Positions 43,781-55,027 of a DNA stretch of 64,000 nucleotides are shown here, one piece after another. The number at the start of each line of letters is the position of its first letter. Position 1 is the first letter of the stretch. The notes below the pieces were generated by a model that worked only from the letters and a program-made list of their open reading frames with translations, did no database searches and had not been told where the DNA came from. Source of the stretch: Streptomyces seoulensis. GTDB taxonomy: Bacteria; Actinomycetota; Actinomycetes; Streptomycetales; Streptomycetaceae. A program made the translations under genes and the position numbers. The stretch covers positions 1,054,001 to 1,118,000 of the forward strand of contig NZ_CP032229.1 in assembly GCF_004328625.1 (NCBI RefSeq), written 5' to 3'.

Positions 43781-44572
43781 GTGTCCAGCTCCGACATCTT
43801 CATCGGCGAGACCATAGGTACCGCCGTACTCATCCTGCTCGGCGGTGGTGTGTGTGCCGCCGTGACACTGAAGGCCTCCAAGGCGCGCGGCGCCGGATGG
43901 CTGGCCATCGCCTTCGGGTGGGGCTTCGCCGTCCTGACGGCCGTCTACACCTCGGCGCCCCTCTCCGGCGCGCACCTCAATCCGGCCGTCACCCTCGCGC
44001 TGGCGATCAAGGACCACGACTACGGCACGCTGCCCGTCTACTGGGGCGGCCAGTTGCTGGGCGCGATGATCGGCGCAACGCTGGTCTGGGTGGCCTACAT
44101 GGGCCAGTTCCGCGCCCACGTGACCGACCGGGAGATCGTCGGCGGGCCCGGCGCGCAGGACACGGTCAAGGCGGTCGAGGCAGAGGAGGCGGCCGCGGGC
44201 CCGGTACTGGGCATCTTCTCCACCGGTCCGGAGATCCGGAACGCGGTGCAGAACCTTCTGACGGAGATCATCGGCACGATCGTGCTGGTGCTGGCGATCC
44301 TCACGCAGGGTCTGAACAACGAGGGCAACGGCCTGGGCCCGGTGGGCGCGCTGATCACGGCCCTGGTGGTCGTGGCGATCGGTCTGTCGCTCGGCGGTCC
44401 GACGGGGTACGCGATCAACCCGGCGCGCGACCTGGGACCGCGCATCGTGCACGCGCTGCTGCCGCTGCCCAACAAGGGCGGCTCCGACTGGTCCTACGCC
44501 TGGGTGCCGGTGGTCGGTCCACTGATCGGCGGCGCGATCGCTGCGGGCATCTACAACGTCGCTTTTGCTTGA
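43781..44572 (+). CDS. glpF: Glycerol uptake facilitator GlpF (aquaglyceroporin; gylC)
   Basis: A 263-aa membrane channel of the MIP family for glycerol diffusion. The two NPA boxes are [13 protein letters not shown] (after helix 2) and [12 protein letters not shown], with the glycerol-type Asp after the second NPA (NPARD). Six membrane segments are evident. GTG 43781 has AAAGGAG 6 bases upstream; an ATG at 43763 has no such site. It heads the glpF-glpK-glpD (gylCAB) operon. Confidence 0.95.
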   Translation: MSSSDIFIGETIGTAVLILLGGGVCAAVTLKASKARGAGWLAIAFGWGFAVLTAVYTSAPLSGAHLNPAVTLALAIKDHDYGTLPVYWGGQLLGAMIGATLVWVAYMGQFRAHVTDREIVGGPGAQDTVKAVEAEEAAAGPVLGIFSTGPEIRNAVQNLLTEIIGTIVLVLAILTQGLNNEGNGLGPVGALITALVVVAIGLSLGGPTGYAINPARDLGPRIVHALLPLPNKGGSDWSYAWVPVVGPLIGGAIAAGIYNVAFA

Positions 44573-44661
44573 TGAGTAACGATTTGCGCGAAAAGCACCG
44601 ATCATTCGAGTAAGCGCCGTACACACCGCCACCCTCACCTCGGATCTCCCAGGAGCACACA

Positions 44662-46200
<1,539 letters not shown>

Positions 46201-46240
46201 CCCGCCAGGTCGAGCTCCGACGAGGAGTGAAGTACCCGAC

Positions 46241-47860
46241 ATGACCAGTCCCACCACCCTGCAGTCCGTACCTGCCCTGGGCACGCACCCGGCCTCCGGC
46301 TCCAACCCGAGCCGCGCCGAGACCCGGGAGCAGCTCGCACGGGCGTCGTACGACCTCCTAGTGATCGGCGGCGGCATCCTGGGCATCTCCACCGCCTGGC
46401 ACGCCGCGCAGTCCGGGCTCAGGGTGGCGCTGGTCGACGCCGGCGACTTCGCCGGCGCCACCTCCTCCGCCTCCTCCAAGCTGCTGCACGGCGGCCTGCG
46501 CTACCTCCAGACCGGCGCGGTGAAGCTGGTCGCGGAGAACCACTTCGAACGGCGCGCGGTCTCCCGCCAGGTGGCCCCCCACCTGGCGAACCCGCTCACC
46601 TTCTACCTCCCGGTGTACAAGGGCGGTCCGCACAGCGCGGCCAAGCTCGGCGCGGGCGTCTTCGCCTACTCCGCGCTCTCCGCCTTCGGCGACGGCGTGG
46701 GACATCTGCTCTCCCCCGCCAAGGCCGCGCAGGACGTGCCCGAGCTGCGCACCGACAACCTCAAGGCCGTGGCCGTGTACGGCGACGACCAGATGAACGA
46801 CGCCCGCATGGCGCTGATGACAGTCCGCGCGGCCGTCGACGCGGGCGCGGTCGTGCTGAACCACGCCGCGGTCACCGGGCTGCGCACCACGCGCGGCCGG
46901 GTCACCGGCGCCGAGCTGAAGGACCGGCTCACCGGAGAGGAGTTCGGCGTCGACGCCCGCCTGGTGCTGAACGCGACCGGCCCCTGGGTGGACCACCTGC
47001 GCCGGATGGAGGACCCGCACGCGGCGCCCTCGATCCGTCTGTCCAAGGGCGCGCACCTGGTCCTGAAGCGCACCGCCCCCTGGAAGGCGGCGCTGGCCAC
47101 CCCGATCGACAAGTACCGCATCACGTTCGCCCTGCCCTGGGAGGACATGCTGCTGCTCGGCACCACCGACGAGGTGTACGAGGGCGACCCGGCGGACGTG
47201 TCCGTCACCGAGTCGGACATATCCCAGATCCTGGACGAGGCCGCGTTCTCCGTCCGGGACCAGCAGCTCCAGCGGGACCTGATCACCTACTCGTTCGCCG
47301 GGCTGCGGGTGCTGCCGGGCGGGCCCGGTGACACCGCGAAGGCCAAGCGGGAGACCGTGGTCACCGAGGGTCCGGGCGGGATGCTCTCGGTGGCGGGCGG
47401 CAAGTGGACCACCTTCCGGCACATCGGCCGGACCGTGCTGAAGAAGCTGGAGGAGCTGCCGGGCCGGCCGCTCGGCGACGACTTCGAGCCGGTGTCGGAG
47501 CTGCCCAAGCGGCTGCCGCTGCCCGGTGTCGCCAACCCGCGCGCGGTCGAGCACCGGCTGCTGGTGGACCACCCGGCGCCCGGCCCCCGCATGGGCGCCG
47601 ACACCGCCCGCCACCTGGCGACCCACTACGGCTCGCTGGCCTTCGACATCGCCCGCCTGGCCAACGAGCACCCGGAGCTGGCCGAGCGGGTCCACCCCGA
47701 CGCGCCGGAGATCTGGGCGCAGGTCGTCTGGGCCCGCGACCACGAGTGGGCCGAGACGGAGGACGACGTGCTGCGCCGCCGTACCACCCTCACCATCCGC
47801 GGCCTGGCCACGGACGAGGTACGCGCGCAGGTGCGTGAGGTGCTCGACAAGAAGCGGTGA
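46241..47860 (+). CDS. glpD: Aerobic glycerol-3-phosphate dehydrogenase GlpD (gylB)
   Basis: A 539-aa membrane-associated flavoenzyme that oxidises glycerol-3-phosphate to dihydroxyacetone phosphate and passes electrons to quinone. The FAD-binding motif is DLLVIGGGILGISTAWHAAQSGLRVALVDAGDFAGATSSASSKLLHGGLRYLQ (GxGxxG and the GSK-like segment), with the late domain DAO-C region FDIARLANEHPELAERVHPDAPEIWAQVVWA. ATG 46241 is 40 bases after glpK; GAGGAG lies 13 bases upstream, a little long. It ends the operon; a hairpin follows. Confidence 0.96.
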   Translation: MTSPTTLQSVPALGTHPASGSNPSRAETREQLARASYDLLVIGGGILGISTAWHAAQSGLRVALVDAGDFAGATSSASSKLLHGGLRYLQTGAVKLVAENHFERRAVSRQVAPHLANPLTFYLPVYKGGPHSAAKLGAGVFAYSALSAFGDGVGHLLSPAKAAQDVPELRTDNLKAVAVYGDDQMNDARMALMTVRAAVDAGAVVLNHAAVTGLRTTRGRVTGAELKDRLTGEEFGVDARLVLNATGPWVDHLRRMEDPHAAPSIRLSKGAHLVLKRTAPWKAALATPIDKYRITFALPWEDMLLLGTTDEVYEGDPADVSVTESDISQILDEAAFSVRDQQLQRDLITYSFAGLRVLPGGPGDTAKAKRETVVTEGPGGMLSVAGGKWTTFRHIGRTVLKKLEELPGRPLGDDFEPVSELPKRLPLPGVANPRAVEHRLLVDHPAPGPRMGADTARHLATHYGSLAFDIARLANEHPELAERVHPDAPEIWAQVVWARDHEWAETEDDVLRRRTTLTIRGLATDEVRAQVREVLDKKR

Positions 47861-47884
47861 CGGCAGGCCGCGACAGGCGTGCTC

Positions 47885-47916
47885 AGGGGCGGTTCCGCGG
47901 TGGCGGGACCGCCCCT
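47885..47916 (+). terminator. Hairpin terminator after the glycerol operon
   Basis: A 12-bp stem (AGGGGCGGTTCC with GGGACCGCCCCT, one G-T pair) and an 8-base loop, 24 bases past the glpD stop. It separates glpD from the NACHT gene, whose promoter must lie in 47917-48054. Confidence 0.78.
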
Positions 47917-48067
47917 CGCGCGTGTCCGCGCCTCCATCCGCCCCCGAATACTTCCGCGCGCTCCCTCGAACGTGTTTCAAAGTGGGCGTTTACCACCCTG
48001 TCTACGGCTAAAACGGATCTTTCCGACAGCAGGAGCGGGGCGAGGCCCAGGTGCGGGGAGCGGTCAT

Positions 48068-51031
48068 ATGCGAGGCGGTTGGCACACGGCACGGGCGCGG
48101 CGGCGGCTCGGCCTCGGCGCGTGCGGTGTCGCGCTCGTCGCGCTCACGGCGGTTCTGCGGTTCTGGTGGCTGGACGCGGCGGTCGCGGGCGTCCTGATCT
48201 CGGCGATCGGCGCGTTCGTGTCGGTGGTGGCCCTGGTGGCGGACATCCTGCGCGGCGACGCCGACCCGCCGCTGCGCTCGGCGGCCGAGGACCGGTGCCG
48301 GGCGGCGGACGCGCTGGCCGAGGTGGTCCGGGACCAGTGGGCGGCGGAGGCACGGTTCCGGCGGCTGCGGGACCCGATGCCGATCGAGGTGCGCTGGGCC
48401 CCGGCCGACCGGCGGCTGGCGGACCATCCGGAGAACGTCCGCCGCGACCGGCCGCTGCCCGCCCCGCGCGACGCGGCGGTGGAGCACGCCCCCGACGACT
48501 TCCCGGTGCCGCCCGGCCGCCGGGTGGTGGTGCTGGGCGGTCCGGGCTCCGGCAAGAGCGTGCTGGCGCTGCGCTTCGTCCTCGGCCGGCTCGCCGTACG
48601 GGCGCCGGGCGGGCCGGTGCCGGTGATCGTCCCGCTGGCCGGCTGGGACCCCTGGCGCACCCCGCTGCGCGACTGGCTCGCCGGGCGGCTGGCCGCCGAC
48701 TATCCCCCGCTGGCCGCCCCCGACGGCCGGCGCACGCTCGCCCGCGCCCTGCTGGACTCGGGGCTGGTCATGCCGGTGCTGGACGGCTTCGACGAGCTGG
48801 CCCGCCCCGGCCGCGCGGAGGCCGTACGGCGGGTCAACGCCGAGCTGGACGACGACCTGCCGCTGCTGCTGACCAGCCGGAAGGAGGCGTGGGCGACGGC
48901 GGTGGCCGAGGGGGACGTGCTCACCGCCGCCGAGGTGGTCGAGCTGCTCCCGCTGGACCTGGAGCAGGCCGCCGCCCACCTGGAACGCACCGCCCGGCCG
49001 CTGGCGACGGAGGACGGGGAGCGGGCCACGGTGTGGACGCCGGTCCTGCGGGAGCTGCGCGAGCGGCCCGGGTCGGCCCCGGCGCGGGCGCTCACCACTC
49101 CCCTGATGGTCTCGCTGGCCCGCGCGGTCTACGGCGACACCTCCGGCGACCCCTCGGAGCTGCTGGACGTCAAGCGCTTCCCGACGGTGGCCTCGGTCGA
49201 GGAGCATCTGCTCGGGGCGTTCGTACCGGCCGCGTTCGCCGGTTCCGGGCCCGGTGCCGCCTCGGACGCGGAGCGCAGGCTCACCGTGCTGGCGCGGGCG
49301 TTGCAGCACCGCGACACCGGGCGGCTGGCCTGGTGGGAGCTGGAGTCGATGCTGCCGGCCGCGCTCCGGGTGTACACGCCGGGGCTGCTGGCGCTGGCGG
49401 TGCAGGCCCTGCTGGTGCTGCCGGTGATGGTGGCGCGGGTGGTGAGCGGGCTGGCCGGGACGGAGGACGTGGTCTCGGTGGGTGCCACGCTGTTCGGCCA
49501 GACCCTCGGGTTCGCCTTCGGCGCCGCCTGTCTGCTGCCGCGTGACGGGGGCCTGCCGGGCAGACGGTTCATCCTGCGGCAGACGCTGCTGACCGCGCTG
49601 GTGAGCGGGCTGCTGTGGGCGGCGTTCGCCTGCACCGACGACCTCCGGTTCGGCTTCCGGTACGGCACGCTGACCGACGGCTGGATGCCGGACCTGCTCG
49701 GCGGGTGTCTGTTCTCGCTGCTGTTCACCCTGTTCTTCGGCATCGCGGGCCTCCCCCGGCGCCCGGCGCCGCTGAGCCTGCCGTGGAGCGGTGCGGCGGG
49801 CCGGGCGGTCGCCCGGGTGCTGGGCGCGGCCCTGCTGCTGGGCGGCGCGGGTTCGGCGGGCTCGGTGCTGCTGGACTCCTCGCGCGACCCCTGGACCGCG
49901 CTGATCGGCACCACCTGCATGGCGGCGGGCACGGCGCTGCTGGTGAGCGGCACCCACCGGCAGGACGGCCCCCATCCGGGCCGCGCGGGCCGGGTCGGCC
50001 AGCGATTCGCGGCGGGCGCCGTACGCGGCACCGCGGCCGCCCTGCTGATCGGCATCACCGCCTGCACGACCGCCGGACTGGCCGCGGTCGGGGTGACCGT
50101 GCTGAAGTCGGCCGGCGTGGAGGACCTCGCGGGCCGGCGCATCGACGGCTGGCGGTTCGCGTCGCGGGACGGGGTCCGTACGGCGGTCACCACGCGCCCG
50201 GTGCGCGGCAGGATGCTGATCCCGGGCGAAGGCGCCCGCCCCATCGCCTACCCCGGCGACGCGGAGCCGCCCGACTGCACGATCCCGCTGCTGAAGGACC
50301 GTAGGTGCCGCCCCTTCATCTCCCGGCGGACGGCGTTCGAGTCGCGGGACGGGGTCGTGGTGGTGCGGCTGGCCCTCGCCGGGGGCGCGGCCGAGGCGTA
50401 CCCGGCGAATCTGCGCTCGGTGCTGCCCGAGGAAGCCCGTGGCTGGCTCACCCAGGGCCCGGCCACCGGGCTGCTGGTCCGCTGTCTGCCGCCGTTCGTG
50501 GCGAGCGGGGTGCTGATCGGGCTGGTGGGCGGCTGCGTGTGCGGGGTGTACCGGGCGCTGAGCGTGCCGTCGGACATCATGCGGGCGACCGGCCCCGGTT
50601 CGTCGCTGCGTACGGACCGGACGGCGTCGTTCACCCGGGCCGGGGTGGTGGCTCTGCTGGTGGCGCTGGTGTGTGTGCCGGTGATGGTGCTGCCCGGCGA
50701 CTGGGGCGGGCTGGCGCATGTCGGGACCCGGCTGTGGCTGCCGCTGGGGGCCGCGGCGCTGGCGCTGAGCGCGTGGGGGCGGTTCGCGGTGGCGCGGGTG
50801 TGGCTGGCGGCGACCGGACGGCTGCCGTGGCGGCTGATGGCGTTCCTGGAGGACGCCCACCGGCGGGGTGTGCTGCGCAGGTCGGGCGCGTGCTTCGAGT
50901 TCCGGCACCTGCGGCTCCAGTCCCATCTGGCGGGCGGCGGGGCGGAGGTGCGGGGACAGGGCGGTCCGGTGGACGGCGCCTGGGAGCAGGCTCCGCTGCG
51001 GGGTGTTCCGGGCCGGGGTTCGGGGCAGTGA
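48068..51031 (+). CDS. Membrane-embedded NACHT-type NTPase, probable signalling or defence protein
   Basis: A 987-aa STAND-like protein. Two N-terminal helices (about 15-35 and 38-58) are followed by a cytoplasmic NACHT module: Walker A VVVLGGPGSGKSVLAL (157-164), Walker B MPVLDGFDELA (about 234-245), sensor-1 LLLTSRKEAW (266-275) and an Ala/Leu-rich helical part. From about residue 436 to 905 many hydrophobic segments follow, interrupted by an approximately 120-residue soluble section (680-800). It ends RRSGACFEFRHLRLQSHL, a tail seen in other Streptomyces NACHT membrane proteins. ATG 48068 has GGGGAG 7 bases upstream. It lies between glpD and parJ, where S. coelicolor, from memory, has nothing. 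Role inferred; no repeat sensor is seen. Confidence 0.85.
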   Translation: MRGGWHTARARRRLGLGACGVALVALTAVLRFWWLDAAVAGVLISAIGAFVSVVALVADILRGDADPPLRSAAEDRCRAADALAEVVRDQWAAEARFRRLRDPMPIEVRWAPADRRLADHPENVRRDRPLPAPRDAAVEHAPDDFPVPPGRRVVVLGGPGSGKSVLALRFVLGRLAVRAPGGPVPVIVPLAGWDPWRTPLRDWLAGRLAADYPPLAAPDGRRTLARALLDSGLVMPVLDGFDELARPGRAEAVRRVNAELDDDLPLLLTSRKEAWATAVAEGDVLTAAEVVELLPLDLEQAAAHLERTARPLATEDGERATVWTPVLRELRERPGSAPARALTTPLMVSLARAVYGDTSGDPSELLDVKRFPTVASVEEHLLGAFVPAAFAGSGPGAASDAERRLTVLARALQHRDTGRLAWWELESMLPAALRVYTPGLLALAVQALLVLPVMVARVVSGLAGTEDVVSVGATLFGQTLGFAFGAACLLPRDGGLPGRRFILRQTLLTALVSGLLWAAFACTDDLRFGFRYGTLTDGWMPDLLGGCLFSLLFTLFFGIAGLPRRPAPLSLPWSGAAGRAVARVLGAALLLGGAGSAGSVLLDSSRDPWTALIGTTCMAAGTALLVSGTHRQDGPHPGRAGRVGQRFAAGAVRGTAAALLIGITACTTAGLAAVGVTVLKSAGVEDLAGRRIDGWRFASRDGVRTAVTTRPVRGRMLIPGEGARPIAYPGDAEPPDCTIPLLKDRRCRPFISRRTAFESRDGVVVVRLALAGGAAEAYPANLRSVLPEEARGWLTQGPATGLLVRCLPPFVASGVLIGLVGGCVCGVYRALSVPSDIMRATGPGSSLRTDRTASFTRAGVVALLVALVCVPVMVLPGDWGGLAHVGTRLWLPLGAAALALSAWGRFAVARVWLAATGRLPWRLMAFLEDAHRRGVLRRSGACFEFRHLRLQSHLAGGGAEVRGQGGPVDGAWEQAPLRGVPGRGSGQ

Positions 51032-51037
51032 TCCGTT

Positions 51038-51058
51038 CAGCCCCTTGTGAGGGGGCTG
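51038..51058 (+). terminator. Small hairpin after the NACHT gene
   Basis: CAGCCCC paired with GGGGCTG, loop of 7 bases, directly after the stop codon. Together with 47885-47916 it makes the NACHT gene a separate transcription unit. Confidence 0.6.
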
Positions 51059-51125
51059 CTGAGGCTCCTGTCGGACGCCGTAAGGTTGGGTGGTCAGGCG
51101 AGAGCACGTCGGAAGGAGGCACTGG

Positions 51126-52118
51126 GTGATCGAGCTGGAGGGTGTTCCCGAGCTGATCGACCCAGTCATGGTGGCCGCGTTCGAGGGCTGGAACGATGCC
51201 GGTGACGCCGCCTCCACGGCGGTCGCGCATCTGGAACGCGAGTGGAAGGGCGAGGTGTTCGCGGCGCTGGACGCCGAGGACTACTACGACTTCCAGGTGA
51301 ACCGCCCCACGGTCTTCATGGAAGGCGGCGTACGCAAGATCACCTGGCCGACGACCCGGCTGTCGGTGGTCCGCGTCGGCGGGGACAAGCCCCGTGACCT
51401 GGTGCTGGTGCGCGGCATCGAGCCGTCGATGCGCTGGCGCTCGTTCTGCAACGAACTGCTGGGCTTCGCCCATGAGCTGGGCGTGGAGCTGGTGGTGATC
51501 CTGGGCGCGCTGCTCGGCGACACCCCGCACACGCGTCCGGTCCCGGTCAGCGGGGTCACCTCGGACGGTGACCTGGCGCGCCGGATGAACCTGGAGGAGA
51601 CCAAGTACGAGGGCCCGACGGGCATCGTCGGGGTGCTCCAGGAGGCGTGCACGCACGCCGGGGTGCCCGCGGTGTCGCTGTGGGCCGCGGTGCCTCACTA
51701 CGTCTCCCAGCCGCCCAACCCCAAGGCCACGCTGGCGCTGCTGAACCGGCTGGAGGACCTGCTGGACCTGCGGCTGCCGCAGGGCGAGCTGCCCGAGGAC
51801 GCGCGTGCCTGGCAGACGGGCGTGGACCAGCTGGCGGCTGAGGACAGCGAGGTCGCGGAGTACGTGCAGACGCTGGAGGAGGCCCGCGACACCGCCGAAC
51901 TGCCCGAGGCGTCCGGCGAGGCCATCGCGCGGGAGTTCGAGCGGTATCTGCGGCGCCGGGACGTCGGCGGGCCGGGCGGCCACGCCACGGCGGACGGCTC
52001 GGACGGCGGGCCGTACCGGCGGGACGCGCCGAGCGGCCGTACCCGCCCGCCCAAGCCCCCGAAGCCGGAGGCGCCGGGCGCGGCGGAGGGCGACGAGCCG
52101 GAGGGCTCGGAGGACTGA
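51126..52118 (+). CDS. parJ: PAC2-family protein ParJ-like
   Basis: A 330-aa PAC2 (proteasome assembly chaperone 2-like) protein. The family pattern is VIELEGVPELIDPVMVAAFEGWNDAGDAASTAV...DYYDFQVNRP and VVRVGGDKPRDLVLVRGIEPSMRWRSF, then ELLGFAHELGVELVVILGALLGDTPHTRPVPV. By synteny it matches SCO1662, ParJ, reported to bind the ParA chromosome-segregation ATPase and control its polymerisation during sporulation. The last 50 residues are Gly/Pro-rich. GTG 51126 has AAGGAGG 6 bases upstream and is preferred to an upstream in-frame ATG. Convergent with mshC across a strong terminator. Confidence 0.88.
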   Translation: MIELEGVPELIDPVMVAAFEGWNDAGDAASTAVAHLEREWKGEVFAALDAEDYYDFQVNRPTVFMEGGVRKITWPTTRLSVVRVGGDKPRDLVLVRGIEPSMRWRSFCNELLGFAHELGVELVVILGALLGDTPHTRPVPVSGVTSDGDLARRMNLEETKYEGPTGIVGVLQEACTHAGVPAVSLWAAVPHYVSQPPNPKATLALLNRLEDLLDLRLPQGELPEDARAWQTGVDQLAAEDSEVAEYVQTLEEARDTAELPEASGEAIAREFERYLRRRDVGGPGGHATADGSDGGPYRRDAPSGRTRPPKPPKPEAPGAAEGDEPEGSED

Positions 52119-52121
52119 ACG

Positions 52122-52157
52122 AAGTGGGGCGGTACCCGGCCGGATACCGCCCCACTT
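52122..52157. terminator. Bidirectional terminator between parJ and mshC
   Basis: A 13-bp perfect stem (AAGTGGGGCGGTA / TACCGCCCCACTT) with a 10-base loop, 3 bases past the parJ stop; both flanks have short T-runs in the sense of each converging gene (TTTCTT on the plus strand). It serves both genes. Confidence 0.85.
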
Positions 52158-52181
52158 TCTTGGGTCAGCCCTTGTGTCAGC

Positions 52182-53411
52182 TCAGAGGGCCACGCCGAGC
52201 AGCGCGTCCACGGTGCGGCTGACCAGGCCGGGGGCGCCGATGTCGGTGCCGCCCTCGGCCTCCTGGCGGGCCGCCCAGCGGTCCACGGCCGCGAGCGCGG
52301 CGGGCGCGTCGAGGTCGTTCGCCAGGGCCTCGCGGACCTCCTCCACCAGCGCGTCGGCCGACGGGCCGTCCGGGCGGGAGACGGCGGCGCGCCAGCGGCC
52401 GAGGCGGTCCACGGCGTCCTGGAGCACCTGGTCGGTCCACTCCCAGTCGGAGCGGTAGTGGTGGGAGTGCAGGGCGAGCCGGATGGCGGCCGGGTCGACG
52501 CCGTCGCGGCGCAGCGCGGAGACGAAGACGAGGTTGCCCTTCGACTTGGACATCTTCTCGCCGTCGAGGCCGACCATGCCGGCATGTACGTACGCCTTGG
52601 CCATGGGGAACTCGCCGGTGAGCACCTGGGCGTGGGAGGCGCCCATCTCGTGGTGCGGGAAGGCGAGGTCGGAGCCGCCGCCCTGGACGTCGAAGGTCAT
52701 GCCCAGGTGGTCCAGGGCGATGGCGACGCACTCGATGTGCCAGCCGGGGCGGCCCCGGCCGAGCGTGCCGCCGTCCCAGCTCGGCTCGCCCTCGCGGGCC
52801 GCGAGCCACAGCATCGGGTCGAGCGGGTTCTTCTTGCCGGGCCGGTCCGGGTCGCCGCCGCGTTCGGCGGAGAGCACGCGCATGGCGGCGGCGTCCAGGC
52901 GGGAGACCTGGCCGAAGTGCGGGTCGGCGTCGACGGAGAAGTAGACGTCCCCGTCCAGGTCGTAGGCCGCGCCCAGTTCCCGCAGGCGCTCCACGAGCGG
53001 GACGATGCCGGGTATGGCCTCGACGGCGCCTATGTAGTGCTGCGGCGGGAGCATCCGCAGGGCGGTCATGTCCTCGCGGAACAGGGTGGTCTCCTGCACC
53101 GCGAGGTCGGCCCAGTCGACGCCGTCGCGGGTCGCGCGCTCCAGCAGCGGGTCGTCGACGTCGGTGACGTTCTGGACGTAGTGGACCTGCCGCTTGGTGT
53201 CGAGCCACACGCGCTGGACGAGGTCGAACGCGTTGTAGGTCGCCGCGTGACCCATGTGGGTCGCGTCGTACGGCGTGATGCCGCAGACGTAGATCCGGGC
53301 GACGGGACCGGGGGCGAGGGTGACCGGACCGTCGGTCGCGGTGTCGTGAATCCTCAGGTCGCGGCCCTGACCAGGCAGGGCGGGGACCTCGGAAGCGGGC
53401 CAGGCATGCAT
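52182..53411 (-). CDS. mshC: Cysteine--1-D-myo-inosityl 2-amino-2-deoxy-alpha-D-glucopyranoside ligase MshC
   Basis: A 409-aa ligase that joins cysteine to GlcN-inositol in mycothiol synthesis, related to cysteinyl-tRNA synthetase. Class I synthetase signatures are present: [10 protein letters not shown] (HIGH-like) and [10 protein letters not shown] (KMSKS), and zinc-binding context at [25 protein letters not shown] and [10 protein letters not shown] 53411 ([15 protein letters not shown]) matches known MshC; an ATG two codons upstream is also possible. The gene starts about 110 bases downstream of the SCO1664-like gene, in the same orientation. Confidence 0.97.
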   Translation of the reverse strand: MHAWPASEVPALPGQGRDLRIHDTATDGPVTLAPGPVARIYVCGITPYDATHMGHAATYNAFDLVQRVWLDTKRQVHYVQNVTDVDDPLLERATRDGVDWADLAVQETTLFREDMTALRMLPPQHYIGAVEAIPGIVPLVERLRELGAAYDLDGDVYFSVDADPHFGQVSRLDAAAMRVLSAERGGDPDRPGKKNPLDPMLWLAAREGEPSWDGGTLGRGRPGWHIECVAIALDHLGMTFDVQGGGSDLAFPHHEMGASHAQVLTGEFPMAKAYVHAGMVGLDGEKMSKSKGNLVFVSALRRDGVDPAAIRLALHSHHYRSDWEWTDQVLQDAVDRLGRWRAAVSRPDGPSADALVEEVREALANDLDAPAALAAVDRWAARQEAEGGTDIGAPGLVSRTVDALLGVAL

Positions 53412-53522
53412 GTACATGAGCGTAACCGGCCATGAGCTGGGGCTACGAACCGGATCACGCCCAAGGCGGCCGGATGGCCGGATGGGCGCCCTTGCGCGGG
53501 GCGCCCGGCTGTGCCCGCCGGG

Positions 53523-54368
53523 TCAGACCGGGGGCCAGGGGATGGCGGGCCATTCGCCGGTGGGTTCGGGATGGCGGCCGGTGGCGAGGAGGTCCGCGAC
53601 GCGGGCGCGGGTGGCGTCGATCTCGGCCGGGGTGAGCAGCGGGGCCAGCGTCGCGGCCAGGGCGCCGCCCTCGGCGAGGGTGTCGCGCAGGGAGGCGAGG
53701 ACCGTCAGGGCGTCCTCGGTGAGGGTTTCGCCGGCCCAGCCCCACAGCAGGGTGCGCAGCTTGTTCTCGGCGTTGAAGGAGACTCCGTGGTCGATGCCGT
53801 AGAGGTGGCCCGCGACGGTGGGCAGGAGGTGGCCGCCCTTGCGGTCGGCGTTGTTGATCACCGCGTCCAGGACGGCGAGGCGGCGCAGCCGGTCGTCGTC
53901 GGCGTGCACCAGGAGCGCGGTCTGCCCCTCGCCGACCTCGGCGAGGCCGATGGCCTTCCAGCCGTCTCCGGCCTCCTCGCCCTCGGCGAGCGCGAGGAGT
54001 TCGGCGTCGGTGCTGACCTCGATCCAGAGCTGGCACATGCCCTCGCCGTACGGCCCGTCGCGCAGCACGGTCGGCGGGATCAGGTCCCAGCCGGTGGCCT
54101 TGGACACCTCGTAGGCGGCGACCTCGCGGCCGGCCAGGGTGCCGTCGGGGAAGTCCCACAGCGGGCGCTCCCCGGCGACCGGCTTGTAGACGCAGGTCGC
54201 CTCCCGGCCGTCGAGGGCGACGGTGCAGAACAGGGCGGCGTTGGAGGCGTCCCGGATGCGGCCGCGTACGGTCAGCTCGCCGTGGGCGAGCAGTTCGGCG
54301 GCGTCCGCGTCGGTTCCCGTGTCCGCGGCGCTCACGCTCCCCGGCGGTATCCGTTCTGGCGCGGACAT
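53523..54368 (-). CDS. SCO1664-family PI3/4-kinase-like (HipA-fold) protein, unknown substrate
   Basis: A 281-aa protein of the actinobacterial SCO1664 family. Kinase-fold residues are visible: CVYKPVAGE with Lys62 (ATP binding), DAVINNADRKGGHLL with N172/N173, D175, K177 (catalytic-loop type) and GIDHGVSFN with D193 (metal binding). This is the layout of PI3K/PI4K and HipA-like kinases, so phosphotransfer is plausible. ATG 54368 has GGAAGGA 6 bases upstream, and its first 37 bases overlap the DUF3090 gene, so translation is coupled. Substrate unknown. Confidence 0.88.
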   Translation of the reverse strand: MSAPERIPPGSVSAADTGTDADAAELLAHGELTVRGRIRDASNAALFCTVALDGREATCVYKPVAGERPLWDFPDGTLAGREVAAYEVSKATGWDLIPPTVLRDGPYGEGMCQLWIEVSTDAELLALAEGEEAGDGWKAIGLAEVGEGQTALLVHADDDRLRRLAVLDAVINNADRKGGHLLPTVAGHLYGIDHGVSFNAENKLRTLLWGWAGETLTEDALTVLASLRDTLAEGGALAATLAPLLTPAEIDATRARVADLLATGRHPEPTGEWPAIPWPPV

Positions 54369-54922
54369 ACGTGTCCTTCCGGGTCGAGCGGGAGGCTGCA
54401 CAGCGGGCACGGCGGCCGCCCGGCGTTGACGACGTCCAGGGCGCGCTTGGCGAAGGCCCTGGCCTGCGCGCCGGTGAGCCGGACCCGCAGCATCGGGGGC
54501 CCGTTCTCCTCGTCCTGGAGGAGGCGTTCCTCGGCCTCGGCGAGGTCCTCGGCGGTCTCGGCGTCCAGCTCCACCAGGGCCTGCGCCTCGACGACCATGC
54601 GCTGTTCCTCGCCGTCCCAGGCGAGCGCCATGGTGCCGACGCGGAACTCCTCCTCGACGGGGCTGTCCAGCGGGCCGGTGTCGGAGATCTCGACGGGGGC
54701 CACGGCGGGCACCGCCGCGTTGCCGCCGCTGCGCCGCACGACCTCGTCGAGGAGTTCGTCCATGCGTTCGGCGAGCGCGGCGACCTGGGCCTTCTCCAGG
54801 GCCACGCTGGTCACCCGCGGGCCCGCGGTGGCCTGGAGGAAGAACGTACGGCGTCCGGGCAGTCCGACCGTGCCGGCCACGAAGCGGTCCGGCGGGTCGT
54901 AGAGGAACACCTGACGGGACAC
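54332..54922 (-). CDS. DUF3090 (SCO1665-family) zinc-hook protein
   Basis: A 196-aa protein of unknown function, always next to the SCO1664-type gene in actinobacteria. It begins VSRQVFLYDPPDRFVAGTVGLPGRRTFFLQA, has an acidic helical middle, and ends with a short cysteine cluster CPLCSLPLDPEGHVC, likely a Zn site. GTG 54922 is supported by GGAGACAGGAC just upstream. Overlap of 37 bases with the kinase-like gene indicates a stable complex. I recognise no catalytic motif. Confidence 0.88.
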   Translation of the reverse strand: MSRQVFLYDPPDRFVAGTVGLPGRRTFFLQATAGPRVTSVALEKAQVAALAERMDELLDEVVRRSGGNAAVPAVAPVEISDTGPLDSPVEEEFRVGTMALAWDGEEQRMVVEAQALVELDAETAEDLAEAEERLLQDEENGPPMLRVRLTGAQARAFAKRALDVVNAGRPPCPLCSLPLDPEGHVCPRQNGYRRGA

Positions 54923-55027
54923 GTCCTGTCTCCATTGGGTTCGGGATCGTTCGAGCGGTTCAAGCGGTCGGTACGGGCGTGCGGGCACACCGTGCGGCCG
55001 ACCGCCTCACCCTACTGCGGGCGGCGA

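Noticed and set aside
48008..51217. 1069-aa minus-strand open frame opposite the NACHT gene
   Set aside because: Antisense shadow of a highly GC-biased gene; the plus-strand frame has the NTPase motifs and a good ribosome site.
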